Assembly (NCBI GenBank): GCA_035550655.1
Contig: DASZOU010000031.1
Coordinates: 1-64,000 of the forward strand
Origin: DASZTV01 sp035550655
GTDB taxonomy: Bacteria > Actinomycetota > Actinomycetes > JAFAQI01
DNA length: 64,000 nucleotides
Direction of reading: 5' to 3'
The position numbers were made by a program, and so were the translations under genes. Position 1 is the stretch's first letter; every line of letters starts with the position of its first letter. The notes beneath the pieces are model-generated. The model saw only the letters and a program-made list of their open reading frames with translations, did no database searches and was not told the DNA's origin. Shown here one piece after another: positions 1-8,976 of this stretch.

Positions 1-68
1 CGAGCCGCCTCCGCCTTGGTCAGGCCCTGATGGACGACAGCAAGAACGATGACCCTGGCCTTCGACAT
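1..68 (-). CDS. IS481-family transposase, N-terminal fragment (runs off the window)
   Basis: Reading leftward from an ATG at 66-68, the first 22 codons give MSKARVIVLAVVHQGLTKAE followed by Ala-Ala-Arg. This closely resembles the N-terminus of IS481-type transposases, which begin with a helix-turn-helix ahead of the rve (DDE) catalytic domain. The rest lies outside the window, so completeness cannot be judged. The tandem repeat at 91-127 lies upstream, as expected for the terminal region of the same insertion sequence. The family call rests on recognising the N-terminal motif only. Confidence 0.6.
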   Translation of the reverse strand, partial: MSKARVIVLAVVHQGLTKAEAA

Positions 69-90
69 CGACCATGATCGAGAACCGGAG

Positions 91-127
91 TATCAACGAT
101 GTCGCGACTCATCTATCAACGATGTCG
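91..127. repeat. Two 14-bp direct repeats at the likely IS end
   Basis: The sequence tatcaacgatgtcg occurs at 91-104 and again at 114-127, a 23-bp period. It lies just upstream of the transposase start. Such repeated terminal motifs are typical transposase binding sites. On the minus strand the outer edge reads tgtgtagttccacgacatcg, and a 5'-TGT terminus is usual for this family, so the IS boundary is probably near 137-141. No target duplication can be seen because the other end is missing. Confidence 0.45.
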
Positions 128-221
128 TGGAACTACACACCCTCAGCTCCACAAGCGCCGAGCCCATCGATATGGGCGTCTCCCGGGCGTTGAGACGCCG
201 AAAAGGTTGGGCTCGGGGTCT

Positions 222-1241
222 TCAGGTGCGGGCGGTCGCGGTCGCGCAGTACGGGCAGCTCAGCTGGTTGACGCCGATCGGGAATGACAGCGGAGCCCCG
301 CACCCCTGGCACGGCGTCGTCCCGCCGCCGAGATCCAGCTTTCGTCCGCAGCCGTCGCAGATCACGGCCGTGGCGCCCGGCAGGGTCTCCAGATGCGCGC
401 CGCAGCCGGCGCACTGCATCGACTCGGTGTCGATCTCCTGGTACTCCTCGTACTCACCCGTGAGGCCGTACATCGCGAGCAGCTTCTCGCCGTCCTCGGG
501 CGACAGGTGAGAGATCCAGCCCTGGCAGAACGTCGAGTACTCCATCCGAAGCGGTACGCCGGCGGGCCCCTCGTCCGGATCGAGCGCGAGCACGCCGGTC
601 TCCGCCATGTGCGCGTACGCCAGGTCCACCTGCTTCTTGAACAGCTCGGCGTAATCCCAGAAGCCGTTCTCGACTCGCCAGGCGCCGTCGCCCATCGGCA
701 CCCGCACCAGGGAGTTCGCGCGGACCTGCATCTCGGCCTCGAGCGGTTGCTGCGTCGGGTCCAGGTCCTTGCTGACCGCGCTCTCGACGAGGTAGGTGAT
801 CATGCGCGCGCGAAAGTCCTCGTCGTTCGCGCAGCGCGGCGACACGGCTTGCGGGCACTGGCGCACCCACTCGGTGAAGATCGTCCGGTAGTGAGTGCGC
901 AGCGCATCGGCGTCGCCGTTGGCTCGGGCGATCGCCATGTGCGCCTGCCACGGCGCCGCGAGGTGGTGGTAGACGGTGTTGGTCAGACCCGCGTTCGTGT
1001 CGCGGTTCGCCATCCGGAAGTCGTAGTCCATGAGCGCGCCGCAGTAGTCGCAGTACACGTACGCCGTGACCGAGGGCAGTCGCTTCGTACCGCCGCACTG
1101 GGGGCAGTCGACCTTCTTGACGAAGTCGGAGCGAGCGGTCAACGACGGCCGGCCAGCCGTCGTCGCCAGCACCTCGATCTGCTGCGCGAAGGTGGGCGGC
1201 GGTGCGGGCGCTTCCTGGGGTTTGCGTTTGAACAGGCTCAC
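222..1241 (-). CDS. Multi zinc-ribbon protein of unknown function
   Basis: 339 residues. Three CxxC...CxxC zinc ribbons are visible: C46/C49-C64/C67 near the N-terminus, and C277/C280-C295/C298 and C311/C314-C329/C332 at the C-terminus. The middle (about 80-270) looks helical and soluble, with no membrane segment. The N-terminus (MSLFKRK then Ala/Pro-rich) is disordered-looking. Ribbons of this kind bind zinc and often mediate protein or nucleic-acid contacts; no enzymatic motif was recognised. It stands alone, transcribed toward the IS end about 80 bp beyond its stop. The stop follows the last ribbon, so the gene appears intact. Confidence 0.6.
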   Translation of the reverse strand: MSLFKRKPQEAPAPPPTFAQQIEVLATTAGRPSLTARSDFVKKVDCPQCGGTKRLPSVTAYVYCDYCGALMDYDFRMANRDTNAGLTNTVYHHLAAPWQAHMAIARANGDADALRTHYRTIFTEWVRQCPQAVSPRCANDEDFRARMITYLVESAVSKDLDPTQQPLEAEMQVRANSLVRVPMGDGAWRVENGFWDYAELFKKQVDLAYAHMAETGVLALDPDEGPAGVPLRMEYSTFCQGWISHLSPEDGEKLLAMYGLTGEYEEYQEIDTESMQCAGCGAHLETLPGATAVICDGCGRKLDLGGGTTPCQGCGAPLSFPIGVNQLSCPYCATATART

Positions 1242-1335
1242 GCGGCCATGGTCTGCCCTGCGATCGGGCTTGTCACCTCAGCCGCACGCTGACGTAGCAG
1301 CCGAGGGAGCCCGCGACGATGTCCGTCCGCCATCG

Positions 1336-2199
1336 TCACCCCGCCTTGGCGCGGTGGCCGTTCGCGCCGTGTGCGAGAGCTTGCTTCCAGGTGTAGACGT
1401 ACCCGGGCCGGTCACCGTCGCCGGCAACGAATATCTCCGCGATCGAGCTCCCCAGCGGCCTCGCTGCACCCGCACCTGCCGAGAGGGTCGAGTAGCCGGC
1501 CGCCTTGTCGAGAATGTTGTCTCGGTGGCCCCAGCACCCCGGCGCCTTCGGACGGACACAGTCCATGTTGATGCTGCCGCTGCGTCGGTATCCGTCGTTG
1601 TACATCCAGTCGTAGTCCGATGACAGCGGCCCGAAGTCACCGGCCCAGATAGAACCCAGCTCGTTGACGTGCATTGCCTGCATTGCGGACGTCTCGAGAC
1701 TGGGATCGGTGCGAGTGACCGCAGCCGAGTGGGCGACCGAGTCGAGCCTCGCGGTCAGCCCGGTCCATGGCCGCAGCCCCCGGTCTACTCGCTCGAGGTC
1801 GGTGACGACGAAGGTTTGCTCGGGGGTGCTAAGGCTTCGGTAATTGTCCGGCAACACGAAGGCCCGCTTCCTCATCCGTTCGAAAGAGCGGGCATGCTCG
1901 ATCGCGAGAACGGCCTCCTTGATGCATTCCGAGCTGTTCGGGCCCTTCCTTGCGCATACGCCGACGAAGGACGGCGAGGGCGCGATGTTTCGGCGGCGGG
2001 CGGTGGAGCCCGGCCCTGATCGCTGCGACCGCCCCGGGTAGGGCAGCGAGGGGTGCACGCCCCGGGCGGCTGCTGAGGCTGGCGCGCAAATCACGAGGCC
2101 CGCAACAAGGGTGAGGCACGCAACGAGCACTGATCGTGCGGCGTTGCGCCCGCTCGCGAGGTGCGCGGTCGGAAAGTCCTGTCGAGGAAGATGTCCCAT
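1336..2199 (-). CDS. Secreted CAP/SCP-domain-like protein
   Basis: 287 residues from the ATG at 2197-2199. This start places a signal peptide (Arg-containing n-region, hydrophobic VLVACLTLVAGLVICAPASA) at the N-terminus; an upstream in-frame ATG would bury it. The C-terminal part has the CAP-superfamily signature GCWGHRDNIL (His at about 225) and downstream aromatic strands. An earlier stretch with HSAAVTRTD and HVNELG fits the rest of the fold. CAP proteins are extracellular and lack a single defined activity. It is divergent from the phosphoesterase gene at 2388. The substrate is unknown. Confidence 0.6.
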   Translation of the reverse strand: MGHLPRQDFPTAHLASGRNAARSVLVACLTLVAGLVICAPASAAARGVHPSLPYPGRSQRSGPGSTARRRNIAPSPSFVGVCARKGPNSSECIKEAVLAIEHARSFERMRKRAFVLPDNYRSLSTPEQTFVVTDLERVDRGLRPWTGLTARLDSVAHSAAVTRTDPSLETSAMQAMHVNELGSIWAGDFGPLSSDYDWMYNDGYRRSGSINMDCVRPKAPGCWGHRDNILDKAAGYSTLSAGAGAARPLGSSIAEIFVAGDGDRPGYVYTWKQALAHGANGHRAKAG

Positions 2200-2387
2200 G
2201 ACTCGACTTTCCGAGCCGGGGCGCGCGAGCGGAATGGGCGGAATGTACTGAGTGCGTCCAAACTTCTGGGCGGATGCGGTCCGGGCCGGGACCGCCACTC
2301 GCAGGCGCAGGATGGACCTGCGCAGAGATTGCTGACCGGATAGCGAGCAAGGAGTTCACCACCCGTTTCCCTTGTCGTGGCAGGCGC

Positions 2388-3917
2388 GTGACAGCTCCCG
2401 CCGAAGTACTTCGGGTGGATCCGATTCGCTACCCCGACGGCCATAGCGTCCACCTGACCCGCCGGCGCGTCTTGCAGTACGGCGCGGCCGCGGCGGCCGT
2501 CGGTGCGGTCGGCCCGTGGCGCGGCGCGCTCGCGTCGACCACGAGGCGGCACCGGATCCGCGAAGCCGGCGCGCTGCCGTTCCCGCAGCGGCCGGTCGGG
2601 AAGTTCACCGGCGCCTTCCCGTTCGACCACATCGTCCTGGTCATGCAGGAGAACCACTCCTTCGACAACTACCTCGGCATGCTGCCGGTCTGCGGCCAGC
2701 CGAAAGCTGACGGCTTCACCTTCAACAAGCGCGACGAGCCGATCAACTGGAACCCGCTGGGCAAGGAGCGGATGTACGTCTACCCGCAGTCCGGCGCGAT
2801 CGGTACCCAGGACACTGGCAGCCAGAGCTGGAACGACACGCATCTCCAGATCGCCGGCGGCAAGATGACCGGCTTCGCGGCGACCGGCCCGGGCTCGATG
2901 GGCTACTACACCGAGGACGACCTGCCCTTCTACTACTCGCTCGCGAAGACGTTCACGCTCGCGAACCGCTGGTTCTGCTCGGCGCCATGCCAGACCTATC
3001 CGAATCGGCGCTTCTACATGGCGGCTACCGCCTCCGGCGTGATCAGCACGGACACCGCAACCGTGACGCGCTACCCGCCCAACGGCACGATCTGGGACCA
3101 GCTGAGCAAGCACAACATCTCCTGGTCGAACTACTTCACTGACCTTCCGACCTCGGCGATCATCGCCGGCACCGTGAAGCGGTATCCCACGCACTACCAG
3201 CGGATCGAGCAGTTCTACATCGACGCGGCGGCGGGCACGCTTCCCGCCGTCAGCCTGGTCGACTGCAACATGGGAGCCGCGCAGGGCGTGCTGCCCGGCG
3301 TGCTCGACTCCCTTCCCGCGCCGGTTTCGACGCTCGTGTCGACCCCGGACCGGATTGTCGAGACGACGTGCGAGTCCGAGGAGAACCCCGAAGACGTCCA
3401 GCTCGGCGAGAACTTCGTCGCCCGCATCGCCAACGCGGTGATGAGCAGCCCGAAATGGGGCCGCACGCTGATGATCTGGCTGTACGACGAGCACGGCGGC
3501 TACTACGACCACGTCCCGCCTTCGCGGGCACTGAAGCCTGACGGCTGGAAGCCGGGTCTGAGCAAGGACAACGTGCCCGGCTCGTACAACATCTACGGGC
3601 CGCGGGTTCCTGCCGTGGTCATCAGCCCCTACTCACGCAAGCACGACGTCACCAACGTCGTGCACGATCACACCTCGGTGCTGGCCACCATCGAGCGGCA
3701 GTGGAACCTGCCGGCGCTGACCCGGCGCGACGCGAACGCGCGCACGATCGCCGACTTCCTCGACCCATCCAAGGCGACGTTCCTCGAGCCGCCGACGCTG
3801 GCCAAGCCCTCCAATCCCGAACCCGGGCTCGTCGAGGGATACGAGCACGGGCAGCCACCGCCGCCGACGCCCACGCGGACCCGGCCGAAAGGCGGCACTC
3901 ACCCGCGCCACCGGTAG
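2388..3917 (+). CDS. Tat-exported phospholipase C / acid phosphatase family phosphoesterase (copy 1)
   Basis: About 509 residues from GTG 2388. The start is uncertain: an in-frame ATG at 2274 would give a very long n-region, and GTG 2415 is also possible. A twin-arginine signal is visible (TRRRVLQYGAAAAAVGAVG). Family motifs of the bacterial PLC/AcpA phosphoesterases follow: VMQENHSFDNYLG, NRWFCSAPCQTYPNRRFYMA, IWLYDEHGGYYDHVPP and GPRVPAVVISPYS, which supply metal and substrate ligands. The enzyme probably hydrolyses phosphodiesters or monoesters outside the membrane. The tail is Pro/Thr/Arg-rich. A second, inverted copy lies at 5023-6453 with a phosphorylase-fold gene between. Confidence 0.8.
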   Translation: MTAPAEVLRVDPIRYPDGHSVHLTRRRVLQYGAAAAAVGAVGPWRGALASTTRRHRIREAGALPFPQRPVGKFTGAFPFDHIVLVMQENHSFDNYLGMLPVCGQPKADGFTFNKRDEPINWNPLGKERMYVYPQSGAIGTQDTGSQSWNDTHLQIAGGKMTGFAATGPGSMGYYTEDDLPFYYSLAKTFTLANRWFCSAPCQTYPNRRFYMAATASGVISTDTATVTRYPPNGTIWDQLSKHNISWSNYFTDLPTSAIIAGTVKRYPTHYQRIEQFYIDAAAGTLPAVSLVDCNMGAAQGVLPGVLDSLPAPVSTLVSTPDRIVETTCESEENPEDVQLGENFVARIANAVMSSPKWGRTLMIWLYDEHGGYYDHVPPSRALKPDGWKPGLSKDNVPGSYNIYGPRVPAVVISPYSRKHDVTNVVHDHTSVLATIERQWNLPALTRRDANARTIADFLDPSKATFLEPPTLAKPSNPEPGLVEGYEHGQPPPPTPTRTRPKGGTHPRHR

Positions 3918-3978
3918 AGGATTGCCTTAGCGGGTCCCGAATCGTTGATCGGTAGCAAGGCGGCGATCGAGGGAGCAC

Positions 3979-5022
3979 ATGAGCGCACGATTCGGCCGGA
4001 TGGTCGCGGTTGGTGTGGCAGCTGTCATGTCGCTCGGCGGCGCGACCGTCGCCGCCAATGCTTCGACGTCGCACCGTGCGGCGGCAGCGCGGGACTGCTC
4101 ACCGCAGCTGCTGGTGCTGTCGGCGGAGCCCGAGGAGCTCGCGCCGCTGCTGGCACGGACCGAACCGCGGGGCGGCAAGCCGCTCGCGGTGGGCAGTCAC
4201 ACCTTCTACACCGGAACCCTTGCCGGCCACCGCGCCGTACTCACTCTCCTGGGCACCGGGCCGGTCAACGCCCGCGACACGACCCGCCTGGCGCTGTCGC
4301 ATTTCCGTTGTGGTGGCCGACAGTCCATCACCGGGATCGTCTTCTCCGGCGTGGCGGGCGGCGACTTCATCGGCGACGTCAACGCTGCCGCGCGATGGAC
4401 GGAGGACGGGAAGCACTTCATCCCGGTCAGCAAGGCGATGGAGCGCGTCGCCCGGCGGGTGCAGCGCCAGCACCGCTATCGGCTCTCGCGGGACAACCAC
4501 GCCGGCGATCCACTGTGCCTTCACCTCGACCCAGAGGTCGGTCCCGCCGTCACTGTTACGCACACGCCGACGTTCAAGGTCGGTGGTGACGGGCTGACGA
4601 CGGATCCGTTCGGCGGCAAGGCCCTGCCGTGCATCCCGGGTGGCGGCGACGTGTTCGGCTGCCGCCCGTGTGAGTCCGACAACGTCACTCCGGCGAACCC
4701 CGTGGCACTGCTGCAGCAGCTGCTGCCGTTCGTGAGCCCCGACTTCTTCACCGGCTACTTCAGCTCGACGGCAGCTCCGCCGGGGCACTACGTCAGCTCG
4801 GACGAGGAGACCGCCGAGGTTGCGAAGGCGGCGCGTGCCGCGCACCTTCCCTTCATCGGGTTCCGCGGCGTATCGGACGGCGGCGGCGACCCGCTGCACC
4901 TGCCCGGCTTCCCGTTCCAGTTCTTCGTCTACCGGCAGCTGTCGGCGGACAACGTGGCCACGGTGGCAGCGGCGTTCATCCAGGCGTGGCGGGACCCGAG
5001 CAGCCTCACCGAGTCGACCTAG
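3979..5022 (+). CDS. Secreted nucleoside phosphorylase/nucleosidase-fold protein
   Basis: 347 residues. A signal peptide is evident (GRMVAVGVAAVMSLGGATVAANA). The mature protein begins like the MTA/SAH nucleosidase and purine nucleoside phosphorylase superfamily (LLVLSAEPEELAPLL, then TLLGTGPVNARDTTRLALSHF and GIVFSGVAGG). It has a late FIGFRGVSDGGGDP segment, in the position where this fold carries its ribose/base-binding glutamate and aspartate. An internal Cys-rich insertion (CIPGGGDVFGCRPC) may be disulfide-bonded. An extracellular nucleosidase role is inferred. Its stop codon abuts the convergent phosphoesterase gene with no gap. Confidence 0.6.
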   Translation: MSARFGRMVAVGVAAVMSLGGATVAANASTSHRAAAARDCSPQLLVLSAEPEELAPLLARTEPRGGKPLAVGSHTFYTGTLAGHRAVLTLLGTGPVNARDTTRLALSHFRCGGRQSITGIVFSGVAGGDFIGDVNAAARWTEDGKHFIPVSKAMERVARRVQRQHRYRLSRDNHAGDPLCLHLDPEVGPAVTVTHTPTFKVGGDGLTTDPFGGKALPCIPGGGDVFGCRPCESDNVTPANPVALLQQLLPFVSPDFFTGYFSSTAAPPGHYVSSDEETAEVAKAARAAHLPFIGFRGVSDGGGDPLHLPGFPFQFFVYRQLSADNVATVAAAFIQAWRDPSSLTEST

Positions 5023-6453
5023 CTACTTCGTCTTCCGGACCGGGCGCTTCGGCTCGGTGGTGACGCAGTGGCGGTCTGTGGCGACCGGGTTCGCCGGTGC
5101 CGGCAGGTCGGGTGGCTCGATCAGGCGCGGCCGGCTGAAGTCGAGGAAGTCGTGAAGGCCATGAGCGTTCGCGTCACGCCGCGTCATCGCCGGCAGGTTC
5201 CACTTCTGCTCGATGAACTTCAACACCGAGGTGTGGTCGTGGACGACGTTGGTGACGGCGTGGGGCCGCGACCACGGTGAGATGACGACGGCGGGCACCC
5301 GCGGGCCGTAGATGTCGAACCCGCCTTTGGCGTGTGCACCGTTGAGGATCGGCTTGATCGCGTCTGGCGCGACAGCGCGTGGCGGCGGGACGTGGTCGTA
5401 GTAGCCGCCGTGCTCGTCGTACAGCCAGACCAGGAGGGTCCGCTTCCAGGCCGGGGAGTTGATGACCGCGTTGACGACTTGGGCGACGAACGCCTCCCCG
5501 AAGTCGATGTTCTGCGGGTTCTCCTCGTCCTGACCCTGTGCGCGGACGGAGGTCGGAATCGTCGAGCCGGGCGCGAGTCCGCCGATCACGTCAGCGAGCC
5601 CGAAGTCGGGGTCGACGAACGACACCGCCGGCAGGCTGCCGGTCGCGCAGTCCACATAGAAGTTCGCGATCGATGCCAGGTGTGTCGGGTTGCGCTTGAC
5701 GATCGACGGGATGATCGCGGTCTGCGGCAGGTCGGTGAAGTAGTTCTTCCACGAGATCCCGTGCGCGTTGAGCCGATCGAAGATCGTGCCGTGGGGCGGC
5801 GGCGGATCGTTCGGCCCGGGAAGTGTCGTCGCGATCAGCCCGTACGACGTCGCCGCCATCAGGTAGCGGCGGTTCGGGTAGGTCTGGCAAGGCGCCGAGC
5901 AGAACCAGCGATTCGCCAGCGTGAAGTGCTTCGCGATGCCGTAATAGAACGGCAGGTCGGCTTCGTCCCAGTAACCCATCGCGGTGTCACCGCTCGCCGT
6001 CACGAAGCCGGTCATCTTGCCGCCCGCTATGGCCGTGTGCGTGCCGTCCCAGCTCTGGTTGGGCTCGTGCTCCGGCTGACAGGTCGACGGCATCCGGAAC
6101 GAGCGGATGTATCCGCCCTTGGTGGGATTGGCGTCGGTGGGCCGGCCGTGCCGGTCGAAGCGGAAGCCGTCGGCCAGTCGCTGCCCGCTCCTAGGCAGCA
6201 TCCCGAAGTAGTTGTCGAACGAGTGGTTCTCCATCATCACGACGACGACGTGCTCGATCGGGATGCTCGCGTCGGGCGTGCCGGCCGGGCGCGCGGGATG
6301 TGGGAGCGAGCCGGGCTCGCGTAGCGGTCGGCGGCGGTGGTCGATCCGTGCCGTAGCGGATGCTCCCGCCAGGCCGCCGCTGAGACCGGCCAGTCCCGCT
6401 GCCGCGACGCCGCCGGCGAGAAGCTCGCGACGAGACACACCGGGGTGCACCAC
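5023..6453 (-). CDS. Tat-exported phospholipase C / acid phosphatase family phosphoesterase (copy 2)
   Basis: 476 residues. It starts MVHPGVSRRELLAGGVAAAG, a clear twin-arginine signal. Motifs match copy 1 closely: VMMENHSFDNYFGMLP, NRWFCSAPCQTYPNRRYLMA, VWLYDEHGGYYDHVPPP, GPRVPAVVISPWS and VHDHTSVLKFIEQKWNLPA. The metal-binding Asp/His/Glu set of the family therefore looks intact. It is probably a paralogue of 2388-3917 with a cleaner start and no basic tail. The gene is convergent with the phosphorylase-like gene. Substrate choice (phosphatidylcholine, other phosphodiesters, phosphomonoesters) cannot be told from sequence. Confidence 0.85.
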   Translation of the reverse strand: MVHPGVSRRELLAGGVAAAGLAGLSGGLAGASATARIDHRRRPLREPGSLPHPARPAGTPDASIPIEHVVVVMMENHSFDNYFGMLPRSGQRLADGFRFDRHGRPTDANPTKGGYIRSFRMPSTCQPEHEPNQSWDGTHTAIAGGKMTGFVTASGDTAMGYWDEADLPFYYGIAKHFTLANRWFCSAPCQTYPNRRYLMAATSYGLIATTLPGPNDPPPPHGTIFDRLNAHGISWKNYFTDLPQTAIIPSIVKRNPTHLASIANFYVDCATGSLPAVSFVDPDFGLADVIGGLAPGSTIPTSVRAQGQDEENPQNIDFGEAFVAQVVNAVINSPAWKRTLLVWLYDEHGGYYDHVPPPRAVAPDAIKPILNGAHAKGGFDIYGPRVPAVVISPWSRPHAVTNVVHDHTSVLKFIEQKWNLPAMTRRDANAHGLHDFLDFSRPRLIEPPDLPAPANPVATDRHCVTTEPKRPVRKTK

Positions 6454-6569
6454 GCGAGGCTAACGCGCGGCGGATTCGGTGGAATCAGGACTCGGAGCTC
6501 TTGCTACGTCGATCGAATTGGTCAGATCTGGCTATGTCGCGGGCTCTGGTAAGGATCGATGCTGGCCCC

Positions 6570-8087
6570 ATGCAGTCCGTCGACGTGACCACGTTGCCGG
6601 GCGGTGTGCCGCTGCAGGCCGATTCTCCTGATGGCACGCGGTCCGCTCGACGCAGTCCCGACTTCTACGCCCAGCTTCTCGAGACCGCGCCGGACGGAAT
6701 CGTCGTCGTCGATGCCGACGGCACGATCCTGGTCGCCAACCGCAAGGCTGAGCTTCTCTTTGGCTGGAACCGCGACCAGCTGGTCGGCCGCTCGCTCGAG
6801 ATGCTGGTCCCACATCGGGCCCGTTCCGGCCATCCGCGTCATCGCAGCAGCTACGTGCGCGACCCCCGCAACCGCCCGATGGGGTCGGGCCTCGAGCTGA
6901 CCGCGCTTCGAGCCGACGGAACCGAGTTCCCGGTCGACATCAGCCTCAGCCCGCTGATCACCGACGAAGGCACGTTCGTGTCGGCTGCGGTTCGCGACGC
7001 GAGCGACCGGAAGCGCACCGAGCAGGAGCTGCGCGGGGCGAACGCCCGGCTGCAGGCCGTGGTCATGGACCTCGAGGCCAGGTCGCGCGACATGTCCGCG
7101 CTGTCCCGGGCCAGCCAGGTGATGCAGAGCTGCGCGCGGCTGGAGGAGGCGATGCAGGTCATCGCCCGTGCCGGGGCCGGGCTGTTCGAAGGCGTCCCGG
7201 GCGGTGTCTACACCGCATCGTCCGACCGCGAGCTGTTGGAGCCGGTCGCGACGTGGGAAGGGCTGACACCGGCCGAGCCGTTCCGCACCGAGGACTGCTG
7301 GGCGCTGCGCACCGGTCGGGTCCACCAGCTCGGCCAGGACGCGCTCGCGCTGCCGTGCCCGCACGTGCCCGCAGGCACGGAGTGGTCGATCTGCGTGCCG
7401 CTGATCGCGCAGACCGAGACCCTCGGCGTGGTGCACCTGCGGGTCGACTCCCGCGCCACCCACGGATCGTCGCTGGTGCGGATCGAGGAGCTCGCGACCC
7501 TGGTGCGAGACCAGTGGGGTCTCACGCTCGCCAACATCCGGCTGCGCGACACGTTGCGCGACCAGTCGATCCGTGACCCGCTCACCGGGCTGTTCAACCG
7601 CCGCTTCCTCGACGAGTCGCTCGAACGGGAGATGCAGCGAGCCCGCCGCCGCGGGAAGCAGCTGTCCGTCGCGATCCTCGATCTCGACCACTTCAAGGTG
7701 TTCAACGACACGCACGGCCACCATGGCGGCGATGCGGTCCTGCGTCACCTCGGCCGATTCCTGCTCGAGACGACGCGGTCCGAAGATGTGGTGGCCCGCT
7801 TCGGCGGCGAGGAGTTCGTCATCCTCTTTGCTGACACCTCTTTGGCGGAGGGCACCCACCGCTGCGAGCTGCTCAGCGAAGGCTGGCAGCGACGTGCGGA
7901 GGAGGCGGCGTCCGTGCTGCAGCCGCTGCCCACGTTGTCGATTGGGCTCGCCGAGTTCCCGGCGTCCGCCGACACCGTGCACGAGGTCTTCAGCGCCGCT
8001 GATGCCGCGTTGTACGCCGCGAAGGAGCGGGGGCGCAACCGGGTGGTCGCGGCGCCGAGCATGGTCGAGGCAGCCGCAGAAGGTTAA
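6570..8087 (+). CDS. PAS-GAF-GGDEF diguanylate cyclase
   Basis: 505 residues from ATG 6570; in-frame ATGs at 6501 and 6534 are alternatives, and none has a convincing ribosome binding site. A PAS domain (about 30-150; APDGIVVVDADGTILVANRKA) is followed by a GAF-like domain (about 205-335) and a GGDEF domain. The active-site motif is GGEEF at about residue 412, with an intact RxxD product-inhibition site (RSED) five residues upstream. It should make c-di-GMP from two GTP in response to a ligand or redox signal. No EAL domain and no transmembrane segment are seen, so it is cytoplasmic. It is convergent with the hemolysin III-family gene, overlapping by 4 bp. Confidence 0.88.
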   Translation: MQSVDVTTLPGGVPLQADSPDGTRSARRSPDFYAQLLETAPDGIVVVDADGTILVANRKAELLFGWNRDQLVGRSLEMLVPHRARSGHPRHRSSYVRDPRNRPMGSGLELTALRADGTEFPVDISLSPLITDEGTFVSAAVRDASDRKRTEQELRGANARLQAVVMDLEARSRDMSALSRASQVMQSCARLEEAMQVIARAGAGLFEGVPGGVYTASSDRELLEPVATWEGLTPAEPFRTEDCWALRTGRVHQLGQDALALPCPHVPAGTEWSICVPLIAQTETLGVVHLRVDSRATHGSSLVRIEELATLVRDQWGLTLANIRLRDTLRDQSIRDPLTGLFNRRFLDESLEREMQRARRRGKQLSVAILDLDHFKVFNDTHGHHGGDAVLRHLGRFLLETTRSEDVVARFGGEEFVILFADTSLAEGTHRCELLSEGWQRRAEEAASVLQPLPTLSIGLAEFPASADTVHEVFSAADAALYAAKERGRNRVVAAPSMVEAAAEG

Positions 8088-8812
8088 GCCGCGCGGTACA
8101 CCACGAACGACGCGGCGATGTACTGGCAGACGAACGCCGCGATCGTGCACGAGTGGAAGATCTCGTGGAAGCCGAACCAGCGCGGACTGGGGTTCGGTCG
8201 CTTCAAGCCGTAGACCAAGCCACCGATCGTGTAGAGCGTGCCGCCCACGACGATCAGGACGAACGCGGGCACGCCGGCACCGCGCAGCAGCGGCGAGAGG
8301 ACGAAGGCAGCGGCCCAGCCGAGCCCGATGTACATCGGGACGTACAGCCAGCGCGGAGCGCTCACCCAGAAGACGCGAAACGCGACGCCGAGCAGCGCGG
8401 TGCCCCACACGGCGAACAGCATCGCGACTCGGTCCTCGCCCTTGAGCGCGAGTACGGCGAACGGCGTGTAGGACCCCGCGATCAGCAGGAAGATGTTCGC
8501 GTGATCGAGTCGCTTCAGGCGACGCTCGACCGCAGGTGACCAGTTGCCGCGGTGGTAGATCGCGCTCGTCGTGAAGAGCAGGACGGACGTGACGGCGTAG
8601 GCCACGGCCGCGATGGTCGCAGGCCCGGTGGGCGCGAGCACGATCAGGACAACCCCCGCCGCAAGAGCCACCGGCGAGGTCGCCGCGTGCAGCCAGCCGC
8701 GCAGCTTCGGCTTCGCGACCGCTACCGCTCCAACCACTGCCTCCGTGGTCCGTTCGACCGCCCGGCTACCCGCATCACGGGCGGCGTTGGCGAGCTCGCG
8801 GGGATCGGTCAC
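8084..8812 (-). CDS. Hemolysin III / PAQR-family membrane protein
   Basis: 242 residues with about seven hydrophobic helices after a soluble N-terminus. The family signatures are present: SAIYHRGNWSPAVERRLKRLDHANIF near helix 2-3 and WFGFHEIFHSCTIAAF near the C-terminus, which supply the conserved Ser/His/Asp metal-binding residues of the hemolysin III/adiponectin-receptor superfamily. Members are integral membrane proteins thought to act as zinc-dependent lipid hydrolases; despite the name, hemolysis is not the general function. M. tuberculosis carries a homologue (Rv1085c) near the equivalent mca region. Confidence 0.8.
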   Translation of the reverse strand: MTDPRELANAARDAGSRAVERTTEAVVGAVAVAKPKLRGWLHAATSPVALAAGVVLIVLAPTGPATIAAVAYAVTSVLLFTTSAIYHRGNWSPAVERRLKRLDHANIFLLIAGSYTPFAVLALKGEDRVAMLFAVWGTALLGVAFRVFWVSAPRWLYVPMYIGLGWAAAFVLSPLLRGAGVPAFVLIVVGGTLYTIGGLVYGLKRPNPSPRWFGFHEIFHSCTIAAFVCQYIAASFVVYRAA

Positions 8813-8912
8813 CTGACCAGTGTTGCGCGCATCTGGCGCGGCGCGTCAACGCAAGCGAGTGAAGAGTGTGAGAACTCCGAGCAATCCGGGCACAGCAGAC
8901 CCGGAGGTTCGT

Positions 8913-8931
8913 CTCAGCATTCATTCAGCAC
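8913..8931. promoter_or_regulatory. 11-bp-period direct repeat upstream of the HtrA gene, candidate response-regulator site
   Basis: TCTCAGCATTCATTCAGCA contains two CAGCA half-sites 11 bp apart (8915-8919 and 8926-8930), about 47 bp before the HtrA start codon. OmpR/PhoB-family regulators bind head-to-tail half-sites one helical turn apart, and such a regulator is encoded just downstream. In mycobacteria MprA controls pepD through direct-repeat sites. The link is inferred from spacing and position. Confidence 0.35.
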
Positions 8932-8976
8932 TGATGTGCACCGTCGTTGGGTAGAGATGACGGAGGAGCACCACAC

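Noticed and set aside
6522..8408. 628-codon open frame antisense to the diguanylate cyclase
   Set aside because: The forward frame has intact PAS, GAF and GGEEF motifs; the antisense frame shows no domain.
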